DNA of 64,000 nt from Gammaproteobacteria bacterium (lineage in GTDB: Bacteria > Pseudomonadota > Gammaproteobacteria > Steroidobacterales > Steroidobacteraceae): NCBI GenBank assembly GCA_025355645.1, contig JANXZG010000072.1, forward strand, positions 1-64,000, in the 5' to 3' direction. This document shows positions 47,174 through 55,895 of this stretch, one piece after another. The translations under genes were made by a program, and so were the position numbers. Each line of letters opens with the position of its first letter. Positions within the stretch are counted from its first letter, which is position 1. The notes beneath the pieces are model-generated. The model was not told the origin of the DNA. It did not search any database and was given only the letters and a program-made list of their open reading frames with translations.

Positions 47174-48853
47174 ATGGCAACGCTAGCGCCGATCGAGGCC
47201 GTCAAGGCGCAGAGCCGCGGTTTGCGCGGCACGCTGGCCGACAGCCTGACAGATGCGCCGAGCGGATCATTGCGGGAGCATGACCAGCAGCTGCTGCGCC
47301 TGCATGGCAGCTACCAGCAGGATGACCGGGACGTTCGCGAGGAACGGCGCCTGCAGAAACTCGAACCGCAATGGCGTTTCATGGTGCGGGTGCGCCTGCC
47401 GGCTGGTGTGTGCACACCGGCGCAATGGCTGAGCCTGGATGAGCTTGCGACGGGGCTCGGCAATGCAAGCTTGCGGCTGACGACGCGCCAGACTTTCCAG
47501 TTCCACGGCATCATCAAGCATGACTTGAAACCGGCGATGCAGCGGATCAACGCAACACTGCTCGATACGATCGCGACCTGCGGTGATGTCAATCGCAACG
47601 TCATGGCAAGCTCGAATCCAATCGAGTCGCCCGCCCATGCCGAAGTCGCTCAGTGCGCGCGCCGGTTGTCCGAGCATTTCCTGCCGCATACCCGCGCCTA
47701 CCATGAGATCTGGCTGGATGGCGCGAAGCTCGACGGCAGCCCCGAGGTCGAGCCGATCTACGGCGCCAGCTACCTGCCGCGGAAGTTCAAGGCGGCGATT
47801 GCCTTGCCGCCGAGCAACGATGTTGATATTTTCACGCAGGACCTGGGCTTCATCGCGATCCTCGAGCGGGGTCGCCTGGCCGGGTTTAACCTGACCGTGG
47901 GCGGCGGTATGGGGACGACTCACGGGGATGCCGCGACGCATCCGCGCTTGGCGGAAGTCGCCGGTTTCCTGCCAGTCGAGGCGCTGCTGGAGGTGGCCGA
48001 GGCGGTCGTGACGACTCAACGGGACTTTGGCGATCGGACCAATCGTAAGCACGCGCGCCTGAAGTACACGATCGAGGAGCGGGGCCTCCCCTGGTTCATT
48101 GACGAGGTCGAGTATCGTGCTGGCATCAAGCTCGCGCCTGCGCGCGCATTCCACTTCGATGGCAATGGTGATCGTTTCGGTTGGTTAAGAGCGCTGGATG
48201 AGACTTGGCATCGCACGCTGCGCGTGCGGGCCGGGCGCATTGCGGATGTGCCGGGTGCGCCGCTGTTGACGGGCCTGCGCGAGATTGCGAGGATTCATCG
48301 CGGCGATTTTCGCCTGACGCCGAACCAGAATGTGACCATCGCTGGCGTGGCCATTGACGATCGACGGCGCATCGACTCCCTCATTGCGCATTTTGGACTG
48401 GACCTGGCGGAACGGGGGACGCCAGTGAGCCGTGATGCGCTCGCTTGCGTGGCGCTGCCGACATGCGCGCTTGCAATGGCGGAGGCGGAGCGTTATTTGC
48501 CCAAGCTGCTTACGCAGGTCGATGCGACCTTGACGCGTCATGGCCTGCAGGATGAGCCAATGGTTCTCAGAATCACCGGCTGCCCGAATGGTTGCGCGCG
48601 ACCCTATGTGGCGGAAGTTGCACTGGTGGGCAAAGCCCTCGGCCGCTACAACCTCCATATCGGCGGCGATGGGAGTGGTGCGCGCCTGAATGTGCTATAT
48701 CGCGAGAATATCGACGAGGCGGAATTCCTGCGGGAGTTTGACGCGCTGGTGGCTGCGTGGGGGGCGCAGCGCGCGGCCGGCGAGAGGTTCGGCGACTTCC
48801 TGTGGCGCACGCAACGCTTGCCCCTGCCGAGCGGCGCGCCGGGCGCGGCATAA
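47174..48853 (+). CDS. cysI: Sulfite reductase hemoprotein (beta) subunit
   Basis: A 559-residue assimilatory sulfite reductase that reduces sulfite to sulfide at siroheme coupled to a [4Fe-4S] cluster. The cluster cysteines are C425, C431 (CVALPTCALAMAEAE), C470 and C474 (TGCPNGCARPYVAE), matching the known CysI spacing. RLTTRQTFQFHG and DVNRNVMASSNP are further family motifs. The length is standard. It lies between cysJ and cysG with gaps of three bases and one base. Confidence 0.95.
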   Translation: MATLAPIEAVKAQSRGLRGTLADSLTDAPSGSLREHDQQLLRLHGSYQQDDRDVREERRLQKLEPQWRFMVRVRLPAGVCTPAQWLSLDELATGLGNASLRLTTRQTFQFHGIIKHDLKPAMQRINATLLDTIATCGDVNRNVMASSNPIESPAHAEVAQCARRLSEHFLPHTRAYHEIWLDGAKLDGSPEVEPIYGASYLPRKFKAAIALPPSNDVDIFTQDLGFIAILERGRLAGFNLTVGGGMGTTHGDAATHPRLAEVAGFLPVEALLEVAEAVVTTQRDFGDRTNRKHARLKYTIEERGLPWFIDEVEYRAGIKLAPARAFHFDGNGDRFGWLRALDETWHRTLRVRAGRIADVPGAPLLTGLREIARIHRGDFRLTPNQNVTIAGVAIDDRRRIDSLIAHFGLDLAERGTPVSRDALACVALPTCALAMAEAERYLPKLLTQVDATLTRHGLQDEPMVLRITGCPNGCARPYVAEVALVGKALGRYNLHIGGDGSGARLNVLYRENIDEAEFLREFDALVAAWGAQRAAGERFGDFLWRTQRLPLPSGAPGAA

Positions 48854-48854
48854 G

Positions 48855-50435
48855 ATGCGCTGGTTCCCGCTTTTCCTAGACCTTCGCGATCGCCTAATCG
48901 TCGTCATCGGTGGCGGCTGCGTCGCCGAGCGCAAGATCGACTTGCTATTGCAAAGCGGGTCGCGGCTTCTCGTGGTCGCCCCGCGGCTGACCCCGGCGCT
49001 GGCACGGCGCGTGGCGGCCGGCGAACTCGAGCATAGGTCACGTGATTTTGCGCCCGCGGACCTCGACGGGGCGCGCCTGGTCATTGCAGCGACCGATGCG
49101 CCGCTCGTCAATCGCGCTGTGTCCGTCGCCGCGGAGGCGCGTCATATCCTCGTCAATGTGGTCGATAATGCCGACTTGTCAAGCGGGGTCATGCCCGCGA
49201 TCGTGGACCGCTCGCCGCTGCTGATCGCGATCGGCACCGACGGGAGCGCCCCGGCGCTTGCGCGGCATGTGCGTGCACAGATTGAATGCCTCATCGATGA
49301 ATCCTTCGGGCGGCTGGCGGGCTTGCTGCAGCGCTGGCGGGCGCGTATCAGGCAAGGCGTGCCGGATTTGGCCACGCGGCGAGGCCTGTACCTGCGGCTG
49401 CTGCAGGGTCCGGTTGGCGACGCGGTGCGCGTGGCGCGCGATGCCGACGCCGATGCACTTGTTGAGCAGGCGATCAGCCGGGCACCGGGCGCCAATGCGG
49501 GGCTCGTGCAGATCGTGGGCGCAGGTCCTGGAGATCCAGGCCTCTTGACGCTGAATGCGCTGCGCGCCCTGCAGGGCGCGGATGTTGTGCTGCATGACCG
49601 GCTGGTCAGCAACGAGGTATTAAGGCTGGCGCGGCGGGACGCCGAGATGATTGATGTCGGCAAAACCTCTGGTGGCCGCAGTGGCAGCCAAACATGGATC
49701 CATGCCCTTATGTCCGAGCACGCCGCGCGCGGCCGCCGCGTCGTGCGCCTGAAGGGCGGTGATCCGTTCATCTTTGGCCGTGGCGGCGAGGAGATCGAAT
49801 TCCTGCGCTCCCGGGGGATCGCCTACGAGGTACTCCCAGGCATCACGGCGGCGCTGGCCTGCGCCGCTTACGCGGGCATTCCGCTGACCCATCGCAATCA
49901 CGCGGCAAGCCTGCGCGTGGTGACCGCCCATTGCCAGGATGCCATCGATGCGGTTGACTGGCAGGCGCTCGCCGGCAAGCGCGAGACGCTGGCGATTTAT
50001 ATGGCCGTCAAGTCCGTTGATCGCGTGCAGCGGGAACTGCTGCGGCACGGCCGATCGCCGGCGACGCCGATTGCCTTTGTGGAAAACGGCAGCCGCCCGG
50101 ACCAGCGCGTGATCATCGGTAAATTGGGCGAGGCCGCGATGCTCGGTGCATCAAGTCAGGTTCAGTCGCCCGCCGTGCTGATCGTCGGCGAGGTCGCAGC
50201 GCTTGGCGCGACGCTGCACTGGTATGGCGCTGCGCCCGTGACCAGCAATGCGGCTCAGCGCTTGTCGACGACGACCTGGCCGCCCTTCATGACCCATCGC
50301 ACCCGGCGCACCGCGCCGATATCCTTGAGAGGATCGCCATCAACCGCGACGAGGTCTGCAAAGGCGCCGATTGCCACGATGCCAAGTTCCTTTTCCTTGC
50401 CGAGCAGTTCCGCGCCTACTGTCGTCGCAGAGTGA
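48855..50435 (+). CDS. cysG: Siroheme synthase (multifunctional), with unusual C-terminal extension
   Basis: A 526-residue protein that makes siroheme for CysI. The N-terminal part is the precorrin-2 dehydrogenase/ferrochelatase (VVIGGGCVAERKIDLLL). The C-terminal part is uroporphyrinogen-III methyltransferase (VGAGPGDPGLLTLNALR, VVRLKGGDPFIFGRGGEE, LPGITAALACAAYAGIPLTH). The family normally ends shortly after EVAALGATLHWYGAAP (about 50240). Here no stop occurs until 50435, adding some 60 residues rich in Ser, Arg and Pro that are encoded antisense to the convergent amidohydrolase. The tail probably arose by loss of the original stop. ATG 48855 follows the cysI stop by one base; the frame upstream overlaps cysI and is ignored. 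Confidence 0.92.
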   Translation: MRWFPLFLDLRDRLIVVIGGGCVAERKIDLLLQSGSRLLVVAPRLTPALARRVAAGELEHRSRDFAPADLDGARLVIAATDAPLVNRAVSVAAEARHILVNVVDNADLSSGVMPAIVDRSPLLIAIGTDGSAPALARHVRAQIECLIDESFGRLAGLLQRWRARIRQGVPDLATRRGLYLRLLQGPVGDAVRVARDADADALVEQAISRAPGANAGLVQIVGAGPGDPGLLTLNALRALQGADVVLHDRLVSNEVLRLARRDAEMIDVGKTSGGRSGSQTWIHALMSEHAARGRRVVRLKGGDPFIFGRGGEEIEFLRSRGIAYEVLPGITAALACAAYAGIPLTHRNHAASLRVVTAHCQDAIDAVDWQALAGKRETLAIYMAVKSVDRVQRELLRHGRSPATPIAFVENGSRPDQRVIIGKLGEAAMLGASSQVQSPAVLIVGEVAALGATLHWYGAAPVTSNAAQRLSTTTWPPFMTHRTRRTAPISLRGSPSTATRSAKAPIATMPSSFSLPSSSAPTVVAE

Positions 50436-51532
50436 AGCGCCTGCGCCGGGGTCATCCCGGCCTTGACGAACCAACTGAGTTCTGCGGTGTTCTCCCCGAA
50501 TCCCGTAAACACCGCATCCGAGCCCATGGCGATCCGCACATGCAGCTTGATCGCGCGCCGCAGTGTCTCCATGTTCCTGAGAATATAGGCATTCAGGCCA
50601 TCGACGATGGACTGGTCATAGCCGAACTCATCCTTGTGCTCGGCGTAGTAGCGATTGTGATCGACCGTCGGCACATAAACGGTGCCGCGCCTGAGCATCT
50701 CGTTTAGCGTCGCATCGTCGATATCCACCGCATGCTCAACTGAATCAGCGCCCGCCCTGACCGCATCGCGCGCGCCGTCAGGCCCGTAGGAATGGATCGC
50801 AATGCGCTTGCCAGCGCGATGCGCGACATCTGTTGCCGCTTTCATCTCATCAAATCCGTAGGTCTCGAAGCCGGTCACGTCCTTGTCGCTGCCGGTCGAC
50901 CCATACATCTTGACCCAGTCCGCACCCTCCGCCAGCTGCTGACGCGCCGCGCGCGCGACCTCCGCCACGCCATCCGCCCGGCATGGATCCGGCTTGGTCT
51001 CGCCTGGCTTGAATGGCTGGGAGGTGATGTGCAATCCACATCCGGCGACGAACATGCGGGGTCCCACCATCGCACCTCGCTCGATCAGGTCACGCATCGC
51101 GAGGTCATTGCCATCCCAGGAGCCGAGATCGCGCACGCTCGTGACGCCGCTCTCGAGCGTCTTGCGCGCATTCTCCTGGGCCAGGAAGACAGTGACTGCC
51201 GAATTCAGGGTGCCAAGCTGCGTCCAGGGCCTCGATCCAGGCGCCTGGTCCCAGTAAAACGTCATATGGGTATGCACGTCGATCATGCCCGGGATTCCCG
51301 TCAGCGGCCGCAGGTCGATCACGCGCGCGCCCGCTGGTATCAGGCCGGCGCCCGTGCCCACCGCGCTGATGCGCCCATCGACGACGATGACGACAGCATC
51401 GGGCGTGATTGCACCGGACCCGCTTTCTAGCTGCGCGAAGCGCACCGCCAGCGTTTCGGCGAACGCAGGCGCTGAACTTAGCAGCACGGCGGCGCAAGTC
51501 CCGACCAATGGTTTGATTGCCTTGATCTGCAT
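50255..51532 (-). CDS. Exported amidohydrolase
   Basis: A 425-residue metal-dependent hydrolase with a signal peptide ending APAFA. Motifs are IPGMIDVHTHMTF (first two metal His), VKMYGSTGSD around the usual lysine position, IAIHSYG and AVEHAVDI (further His ligands) and MGSDAVFTGFG (catalytic Asp). The sequence resembles imidazolonepropionase-like and Xaa-Pro dipeptidase-like members of the superfamily; the substrate is unknown. AGGA lies before the ATG. It follows the MttB-like gene by 33 bases and may be the last gene of the demethylation operon. Its 3' end overlaps cysG by 181 bases, tail to tail. Confidence 0.87.
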   Translation of the reverse strand: MQIKAIKPLVGTCAAVLLSSAPAFAETLAVRFAQLESGSGAITPDAVVIVVDGRISAVGTGAGLIPAGARVIDLRPLTGIPGMIDVHTHMTFYWDQAPGSRPWTQLGTLNSAVTVFLAQENARKTLESGVTSVRDLGSWDGNDLAMRDLIERGAMVGPRMFVAGCGLHITSQPFKPGETKPDPCRADGVAEVARAARQQLAEGADWVKMYGSTGSDKDVTGFETYGFDEMKAATDVAHRAGKRIAIHSYGPDGARDAVRAGADSVEHAVDIDDATLNEMLRRGTVYVPTVDHNRYYAEHKDEFGYDQSIVDGLNAYILRNMETLRRAIKLHVRIAMGSDAVFTGFGENTAELSWFVKAGMTPAQALHSATTVGAELLGKEKELGIVAIGAFADLVAVDGDPLKDIGAVRRVRWVMKGGQVVVDKR

Positions 51533-51565
51533 GGTATTTTTTCCTGCTATCCGAGGACGTTGCGA

Positions 51566-52951
51566 TCAGCTCACCGGCGCTGCGCCGCCTTCCGCCGTGC
51601 GGCGCGCGATAAAGGCGTTGAGTTCTTCGCTGATAGCTCGGTCGCGGACCGGAGCGACGTAGTCGCGCAGCAGGTCCTTCCAGACCCCATTGGCACGGAT
51701 CGTCGCGCTCTTCGCGCCCTCCGCGCTCCAGGTCGCAAAGCTGCGGCCATCGGAGATGATCGGGGTGTAGGGCGTATCGCCTGGCTGGAAGAGTTCGGCG
51801 AACATCTGCAGCATCTCGATGTCGAGGATGAATTTCTCGTAGCTCGTCGATAGCCCGCTTTCGAGCCACCCGGCCGCATGCAACATGAAATTGCAGCCGC
51901 CCATCAATGCGCCCCACAGGCTCATCTGCGATTCATAGGCGGCCTGTGCGTCCGGCACGTTCGATGCAGTCGCATTCGAGGAACGCCACGGTAAGCCCAG
52001 GTGGCGCGCCATCTGGCCTGCGCCAAATTGGGCTTTGACGTACTCCGGCGTGCCAAATGCAGGGGATCCGGATTTCATGTCGACATTCGAGGTGAAGCTT
52101 CCGTAGACAATCGGTGCCCCCGGACGTACGAGTTGCGCGAGCACCAGCCCTGCGAGAGCTTCGGCATGCGCGAGCGTCAACGCGCCGGCGATAGTGACCG
52201 GTGCCATCGCGCCGGCCAGTGTGAACGGCGTGATCATCAGCACTTGGCCCGCCGTGGCAAAGTCGATGATGCCATCCGCCATCGGCAGGTCAAGTTGCAG
52301 CGGGGAGTTCGTATTGATGATCGAATAAGTGCAGGGATAGTCGAGAAACTGCTTGGCGGTAATGCCATGCGCGATGCGCAGCGCTTCGAAGCAGTCGGCC
52401 ACCTGTCCCATGCCGCGGGAAAACGTGAAGGGGATCTTGTCAGTCAGCGCGAGCTGCGCGCGGATGACCTCCAGGTGACGCAGCGGCGGCGGGATGTCCT
52501 GTGGCTCGCACATGGACCCGAGCACCTGGATGACATCCAGGCTCTGGCACATCTTCATGCCATCACAAAAATCCGCGAGCGTGCCGGCGCGCCGGCCGCG
52601 CTCAATGTCCATGACATTAGGCGCTCCCGAACTCGGCGCAAACGCGATCGAGCGGCCGTGCAGGGGTACGTGGTGCGCGCCTTCAACGGAGTGCAGCGTG
52701 AATGAGCGCGGCGCGCTCGCGAGGCAGGTCGCGACAAGCGCGCGATCGATACGCACCATGTTAGATGCATCGTCCACATCCGCGCCGCCCGCCCCATATA
52801 GCCGGCGCGCCCGGGGCGAGAGAACCTTCATGCCCTGGCCCTCGAGAATGCCAAGCGCGCCATTGTGTAGGGCGGCAACCTGGTCCGTTGAAAAAACGCA
52901 CTGCGGCTCGAATGGATTTTCGAGTTGCCGGTACGGGTGCGATCGACTCAC
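51566..52951 (-). CDS. MttB-superfamily (trimethylamine/glycine betaine) methyltransferase
   Basis: This 461-residue protein matches the MttB family: AALHNGALGILEGQGMKVLSP at the N-terminus, MKMCQSLDVIQVLG, PFTLAGAMAPVTIAGAL, and PTI-like PYTPIISDGRSFATWS near the end. Pyrrolysine-containing MttB demethylates trimethylamine, whereas relatives without pyrrolysine, such as MtgB, use glycine betaine or other betaines. No in-frame UAG occurs here, so this is a non-pyrrolysine member. Those enzymes pass the methyl group to a corrinoid protein, and none is visible in the window. The start is GTG 52951, overlapping the upstream stop as GTGA. Confidence 0.85.
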   Translation of the reverse strand: MSRSHPYRQLENPFEPQCVFSTDQVAALHNGALGILEGQGMKVLSPRARRLYGAGGADVDDASNMVRIDRALVATCLASAPRSFTLHSVEGAHHVPLHGRSIAFAPSSGAPNVMDIERGRRAGTLADFCDGMKMCQSLDVIQVLGSMCEPQDIPPPLRHLEVIRAQLALTDKIPFTFSRGMGQVADCFEALRIAHGITAKQFLDYPCTYSIINTNSPLQLDLPMADGIIDFATAGQVLMITPFTLAGAMAPVTIAGALTLAHAEALAGLVLAQLVRPGAPIVYGSFTSNVDMKSGSPAFGTPEYVKAQFGAGQMARHLGLPWRSSNATASNVPDAQAAYESQMSLWGALMGGCNFMLHAAGWLESGLSTSYEKFILDIEMLQMFAELFQPGDTPYTPIISDGRSFATWSAEGAKSATIRANGVWKDLLRDYVAPVRDRAISEELNAFIARRTAEGGAAPVS

Positions 52952-55383
52952 GAGCGCATCCGCAGTCCCTGTGGATCGAAAGGAGGCTCGGCGATGATCC
53001 GGGCGGGTCGACGCTCGCCGAGAATTTCTATTTCGAATGCGCTCGGGGCGAGGTCCGCGGCGGCCGCGACCGGGACATAACCTTGCGCTAGGGACAGGCC
53101 GACGCTGTGGCCAAAGCCACCGGAAGTGACCCAGCCAATGACCTCGCCCTGGTGCCAGATCGGCTCGTCGCCCAGCACATCGGCATCGGTCGCATCGACT
53201 ACCATGCTGACCCGGCGCAGGCTGCCGCCCGATGCCTTTTCCTTGCGTGCCGCCTCGATGCCGATGAAGTCGCTCTTGGCAAGGTCGACAAAGCGATCAA
53301 GGCCCGCTTCAAACACACCGTAAATCGGGCGCAGCTCCCGGTACCAAGTCGGAAAATTCTTCTCCAGTCGCAGGCATAGCAGGGCGCGCATGCCAAAATT
53401 GCGGATGCCCTGGTCCTGGCCGGCTTCCATAATCCGGCCATAGAGGCGCCGCTGGTATTCCGGGGCGACCCAGATCTCGTAGCCCAGGTCACCGGTGTAG
53501 GTCACGCGATTGATCATCGCGGGGACGTTCGCGATGTCCATGGCGCGGTGGTCCATGAAGCGCAGCGCAGCCGTCGATACATCCTCGTCCGTCAGCCGTT
53601 CCAGCACCGTGCGCGCCTTCGGCCCCGCGATCGACACCCCCACGAGGCCCATGTCGAAGCGCCGGATCCGCACGGAGCCATCGGCCGGGAGCTGCGCTTC
53701 TAGCCAACGCATATGGTAGATCTGCGCCTGCGAGGAGCCCCACATCAGGAATCGATCCGCGCCGGCATTGGCGATCGTGAAGTCGCCGATCAGCTTTCCA
53801 AAGGTGTTCAGCATTGGCGTCAGGATCAGCCGGCCGGGCTTCGGCATGCGGTTGGTCATCAGCCGCGACAGGTACTTCTCGGCGCCCGCTCCTGCAATCT
53901 CGTACTTGGCAAAGTTTGCGATTTCGGTCACGCCAACGCCGTTGCGGACCGCAAGGCACTCGGCCTTGACGTGCGCAAAATCATTGGAGCGGTGGAAGGA
54001 GACGATGTCGCGCGGCTCGACCCCGGTGGGCGCAAACCACAACGGCGTCTCCAGGCCCCAGCTGTCTCCCATCACCGCGCCGTGCGCAAGCAGCAGCTCA
54101 TACAGCGGGGTCGTCTGCTGCGGACGCGCGGCTGGCAATTCCTCATTCGGAAAGCGGATGGAGAAACGGCGCGAATAGTTCTCGCGCACTTTTTCGTTTG
54201 TGTAGCTGCGCGTCGCCCATTCGCCAAAGCGCGCGACGTCCATCGCCCACACATCGAAACCCGGGTCGCCGTTAACCATCCACTGCGACAGCGCAAGTCC
54301 CACACCGCCGCCCTGGCTGAACCCGGCCATCACCGCGCAGGCGCACCAGAATCCAGGCAGCCCCTGCACCGGGCCCACCAGTGGATTGCCGTCAGGCGAG
54401 AAAGTGAAGGGTCCGTTGATGATGCGCCGGATGCCGGCCTTTTCCATGGCCGGGAAATGCCGGTAGCCGATCTCGAGCGACGGCAGGATGCGATCCAGGT
54501 CAGGCGGCAAGAGTTCGGTGCCGAAATCCCACGGCGTCTGGCGCGGCTGCCACGGCACGCAGGCTCTTTCATAGGTACCCAATACGATGCCGCTGCGCTC
54601 CTGGCGCATGTAGATCTCCGCCTTAAAGTCGATCGCATGCGGCAACTCATGGCCGCGTTCCTTGTTGAACGCAATCACCTCGGGCATGTCGTCGGTGACC
54701 AGGTACATATGCTCCATTGCGAGCACCGGCAGTTCGATGCCAACCATGCGGCCAACCTCGCGGGCCCACAGGCCGCCGCAATTCACGACGTGCTCGGCGT
54801 TGATCGTGCCCTTGTCCGTCGCCAGGTCCCAGGTACCTTCCGGGCGGCGCGAGATTGCGCTGACGCGCGTCTGCAGGTAAATCTCGGCCCCGCCAATGCG
54901 CGCCGACTTCGCGTAGGCATGGGTCGTGCCATACGGGTCAAGGTTGCCATCGGCCTTGTCTAGCATCGCGCCAACAAAATACTTATCCTCGATCAGTGGC
55001 AGCAGTTCGCGCGCTTCTTTGGCCGTGATCAGGTCGGTCTCGAGTCCGAGATAACGCGCGCGCGCGTGGGCCATCTTGAGCCATTCCATGCGCTCCGGGG
55101 TATCTGCAAGCAGTAGTCCGCCTGAGCGGTGCAGCCCACAAGACTGACCGGAGATCTTCTCGAGCTCATCGTAGAGGCCAATCGTATAACCCTGCAGCTT
55201 AGCCACGTTCGGGTCGCCATTGAGCGTGTGGAAGCCACCGGCGGCGTGCCAGGTCGAGCCCGAGGTTAGCTGATCGCGCTCGATCAGCACGACATCTTTC
55301 CAGCCTGCCTTCGTCAGGTGGTACAGCACACTGCAGCCGACCACCCCGCCGCCGATGACGGCGACCCGTGTATGTGTCTTCAT
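52948..55383 (-). CDS. Dimethylglycine dehydrogenase-like flavoprotein
   Basis: An 811-residue protein that probably oxidises an N-methyl group, passing it to tetrahydrofolate or releasing formaldehyde. An FAD domain begins with VAVIGGGVVGCSVLYHL, and SGSTWHAAG places H46 where dimethylglycine dehydrogenases attach FAD covalently. A central domain links it to a C-terminal aminomethyltransferase-like (GcvT) region with LGYEIWVAPEY, GMRALLCLRLEKN and GGSLRRVSMVV. Dimethylglycine, sarcosine or another N-methyl amino acid are candidate substrates. ATG 55383 overlaps the soxG stop by four bases (ATGA). Confidence 0.87.
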   Translation of the reverse strand: MKTHTRVAVIGGGVVGCSVLYHLTKAGWKDVVLIERDQLTSGSTWHAAGGFHTLNGDPNVAKLQGYTIGLYDELEKISGQSCGLHRSGGLLLADTPERMEWLKMAHARARYLGLETDLITAKEARELLPLIEDKYFVGAMLDKADGNLDPYGTTHAYAKSARIGGAEIYLQTRVSAISRRPEGTWDLATDKGTINAEHVVNCGGLWAREVGRMVGIELPVLAMEHMYLVTDDMPEVIAFNKERGHELPHAIDFKAEIYMRQERSGIVLGTYERACVPWQPRQTPWDFGTELLPPDLDRILPSLEIGYRHFPAMEKAGIRRIINGPFTFSPDGNPLVGPVQGLPGFWCACAVMAGFSQGGGVGLALSQWMVNGDPGFDVWAMDVARFGEWATRSYTNEKVRENYSRRFSIRFPNEELPAARPQQTTPLYELLLAHGAVMGDSWGLETPLWFAPTGVEPRDIVSFHRSNDFAHVKAECLAVRNGVGVTEIANFAKYEIAGAGAEKYLSRLMTNRMPKPGRLILTPMLNTFGKLIGDFTIANAGADRFLMWGSSQAQIYHMRWLEAQLPADGSVRIRRFDMGLVGVSIAGPKARTVLERLTDEDVSTAALRFMDHRAMDIANVPAMINRVTYTGDLGYEIWVAPEYQRRLYGRIMEAGQDQGIRNFGMRALLCLRLEKNFPTWYRELRPIYGVFEAGLDRFVDLAKSDFIGIEAARKEKASGGSLRRVSMVVDATDADVLGDEPIWHQGEVIGWVTSGGFGHSVGLSLAQGYVPVAAAADLAPSAFEIEILGERRPARIIAEPPFDPQGLRMRS

Positions 55384-55895
55384 GTTCCGGAAACTCCATA
55401 GGCTAGTGAGGCATCTTTCAGCCACTCGATCACCGAGGTGGCAAAAGTGCGCTGGACGAACAATTCATAGGCATCGGCGGCGACTCGCTCGAGGAACACG
55501 CCGGTGTGGTGCAGGCCGGTCTGCGCGCTTTGACCTACCGCAAACTGGCGCGGATGCAGATCAATGGCTATGCCCTTGGCGAGCACCTCGCGCGTATCGG
55601 AGCCCGCCAGGCGCAGGCGTACGCGCCCCGCCGACAGGCGCGTGATCGCACCGGCGGCAGGCGGCAGCAGCTCGGCAAAACCGCTCAGGTTCAAATCGTC
55701 CGCTGCGATCCACCAGTACTGGTCGCGCGTCAAGCGCACGAGCCGCGATGCGCCCTGAGTAATGCCGTGATATAGCTCGGCCGGCGGATCGGCGCCAAAG
55801 GAGTCTGCCAGGCAGCGCCCGAACTGCTCGCGATGCGCGGTAAATGCGGTCAGGTGCGCAAGGTGCCACCCGCGCAGCTCGATCATTTCAAACAC
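55380..55895 (-). CDS. soxG: Sarcosine oxidase gamma subunit
   Basis: This 171-residue protein is the GcvT-like small subunit of heterotetrameric sarcosine oxidase. Motifs include VRLTRDQYWWIAADD, LSAGRVRLRLAGSDTREVLA and KGIAIDLHPRQFAVGQSAQT, HHTGVFLER. The start is GTG 55895, overlapping soxA by eight bases; an ATG at 55886 is an alternative. Its stop overlaps the next gene's start (ATGA). The subunit structurally completes the complex. Confidence 0.85.
   Translation of the reverse strand: MFEMIELRGWHLAHLTAFTAHREQFGRCLADSFGADPPAELYHGITQGASRLVRLTRDQYWWIAADDLNLSGFAELLPPAAGAITRLSAGRVRLRLAGSDTREVLAKGIAIDLHPRQFAVGQSAQTGLHHTGVFLERVAADAYELFVQRTFATSVIEWLKDASLAYGVSGT

Noticed and set aside
51566-52951. 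Pyrrolysine-type trimethylamine methyltransferase
   Set aside because: There is no in-frame UAG within the gene, so it is assigned to the non-pyrrolysine branch.
53713-54963. Plus-strand open frame of about 416 codons
   Set aside because: It lies entirely antisense to the dimethylglycine-dehydrogenase-like gene; its His/Arg-rich product has no recognisable domain.
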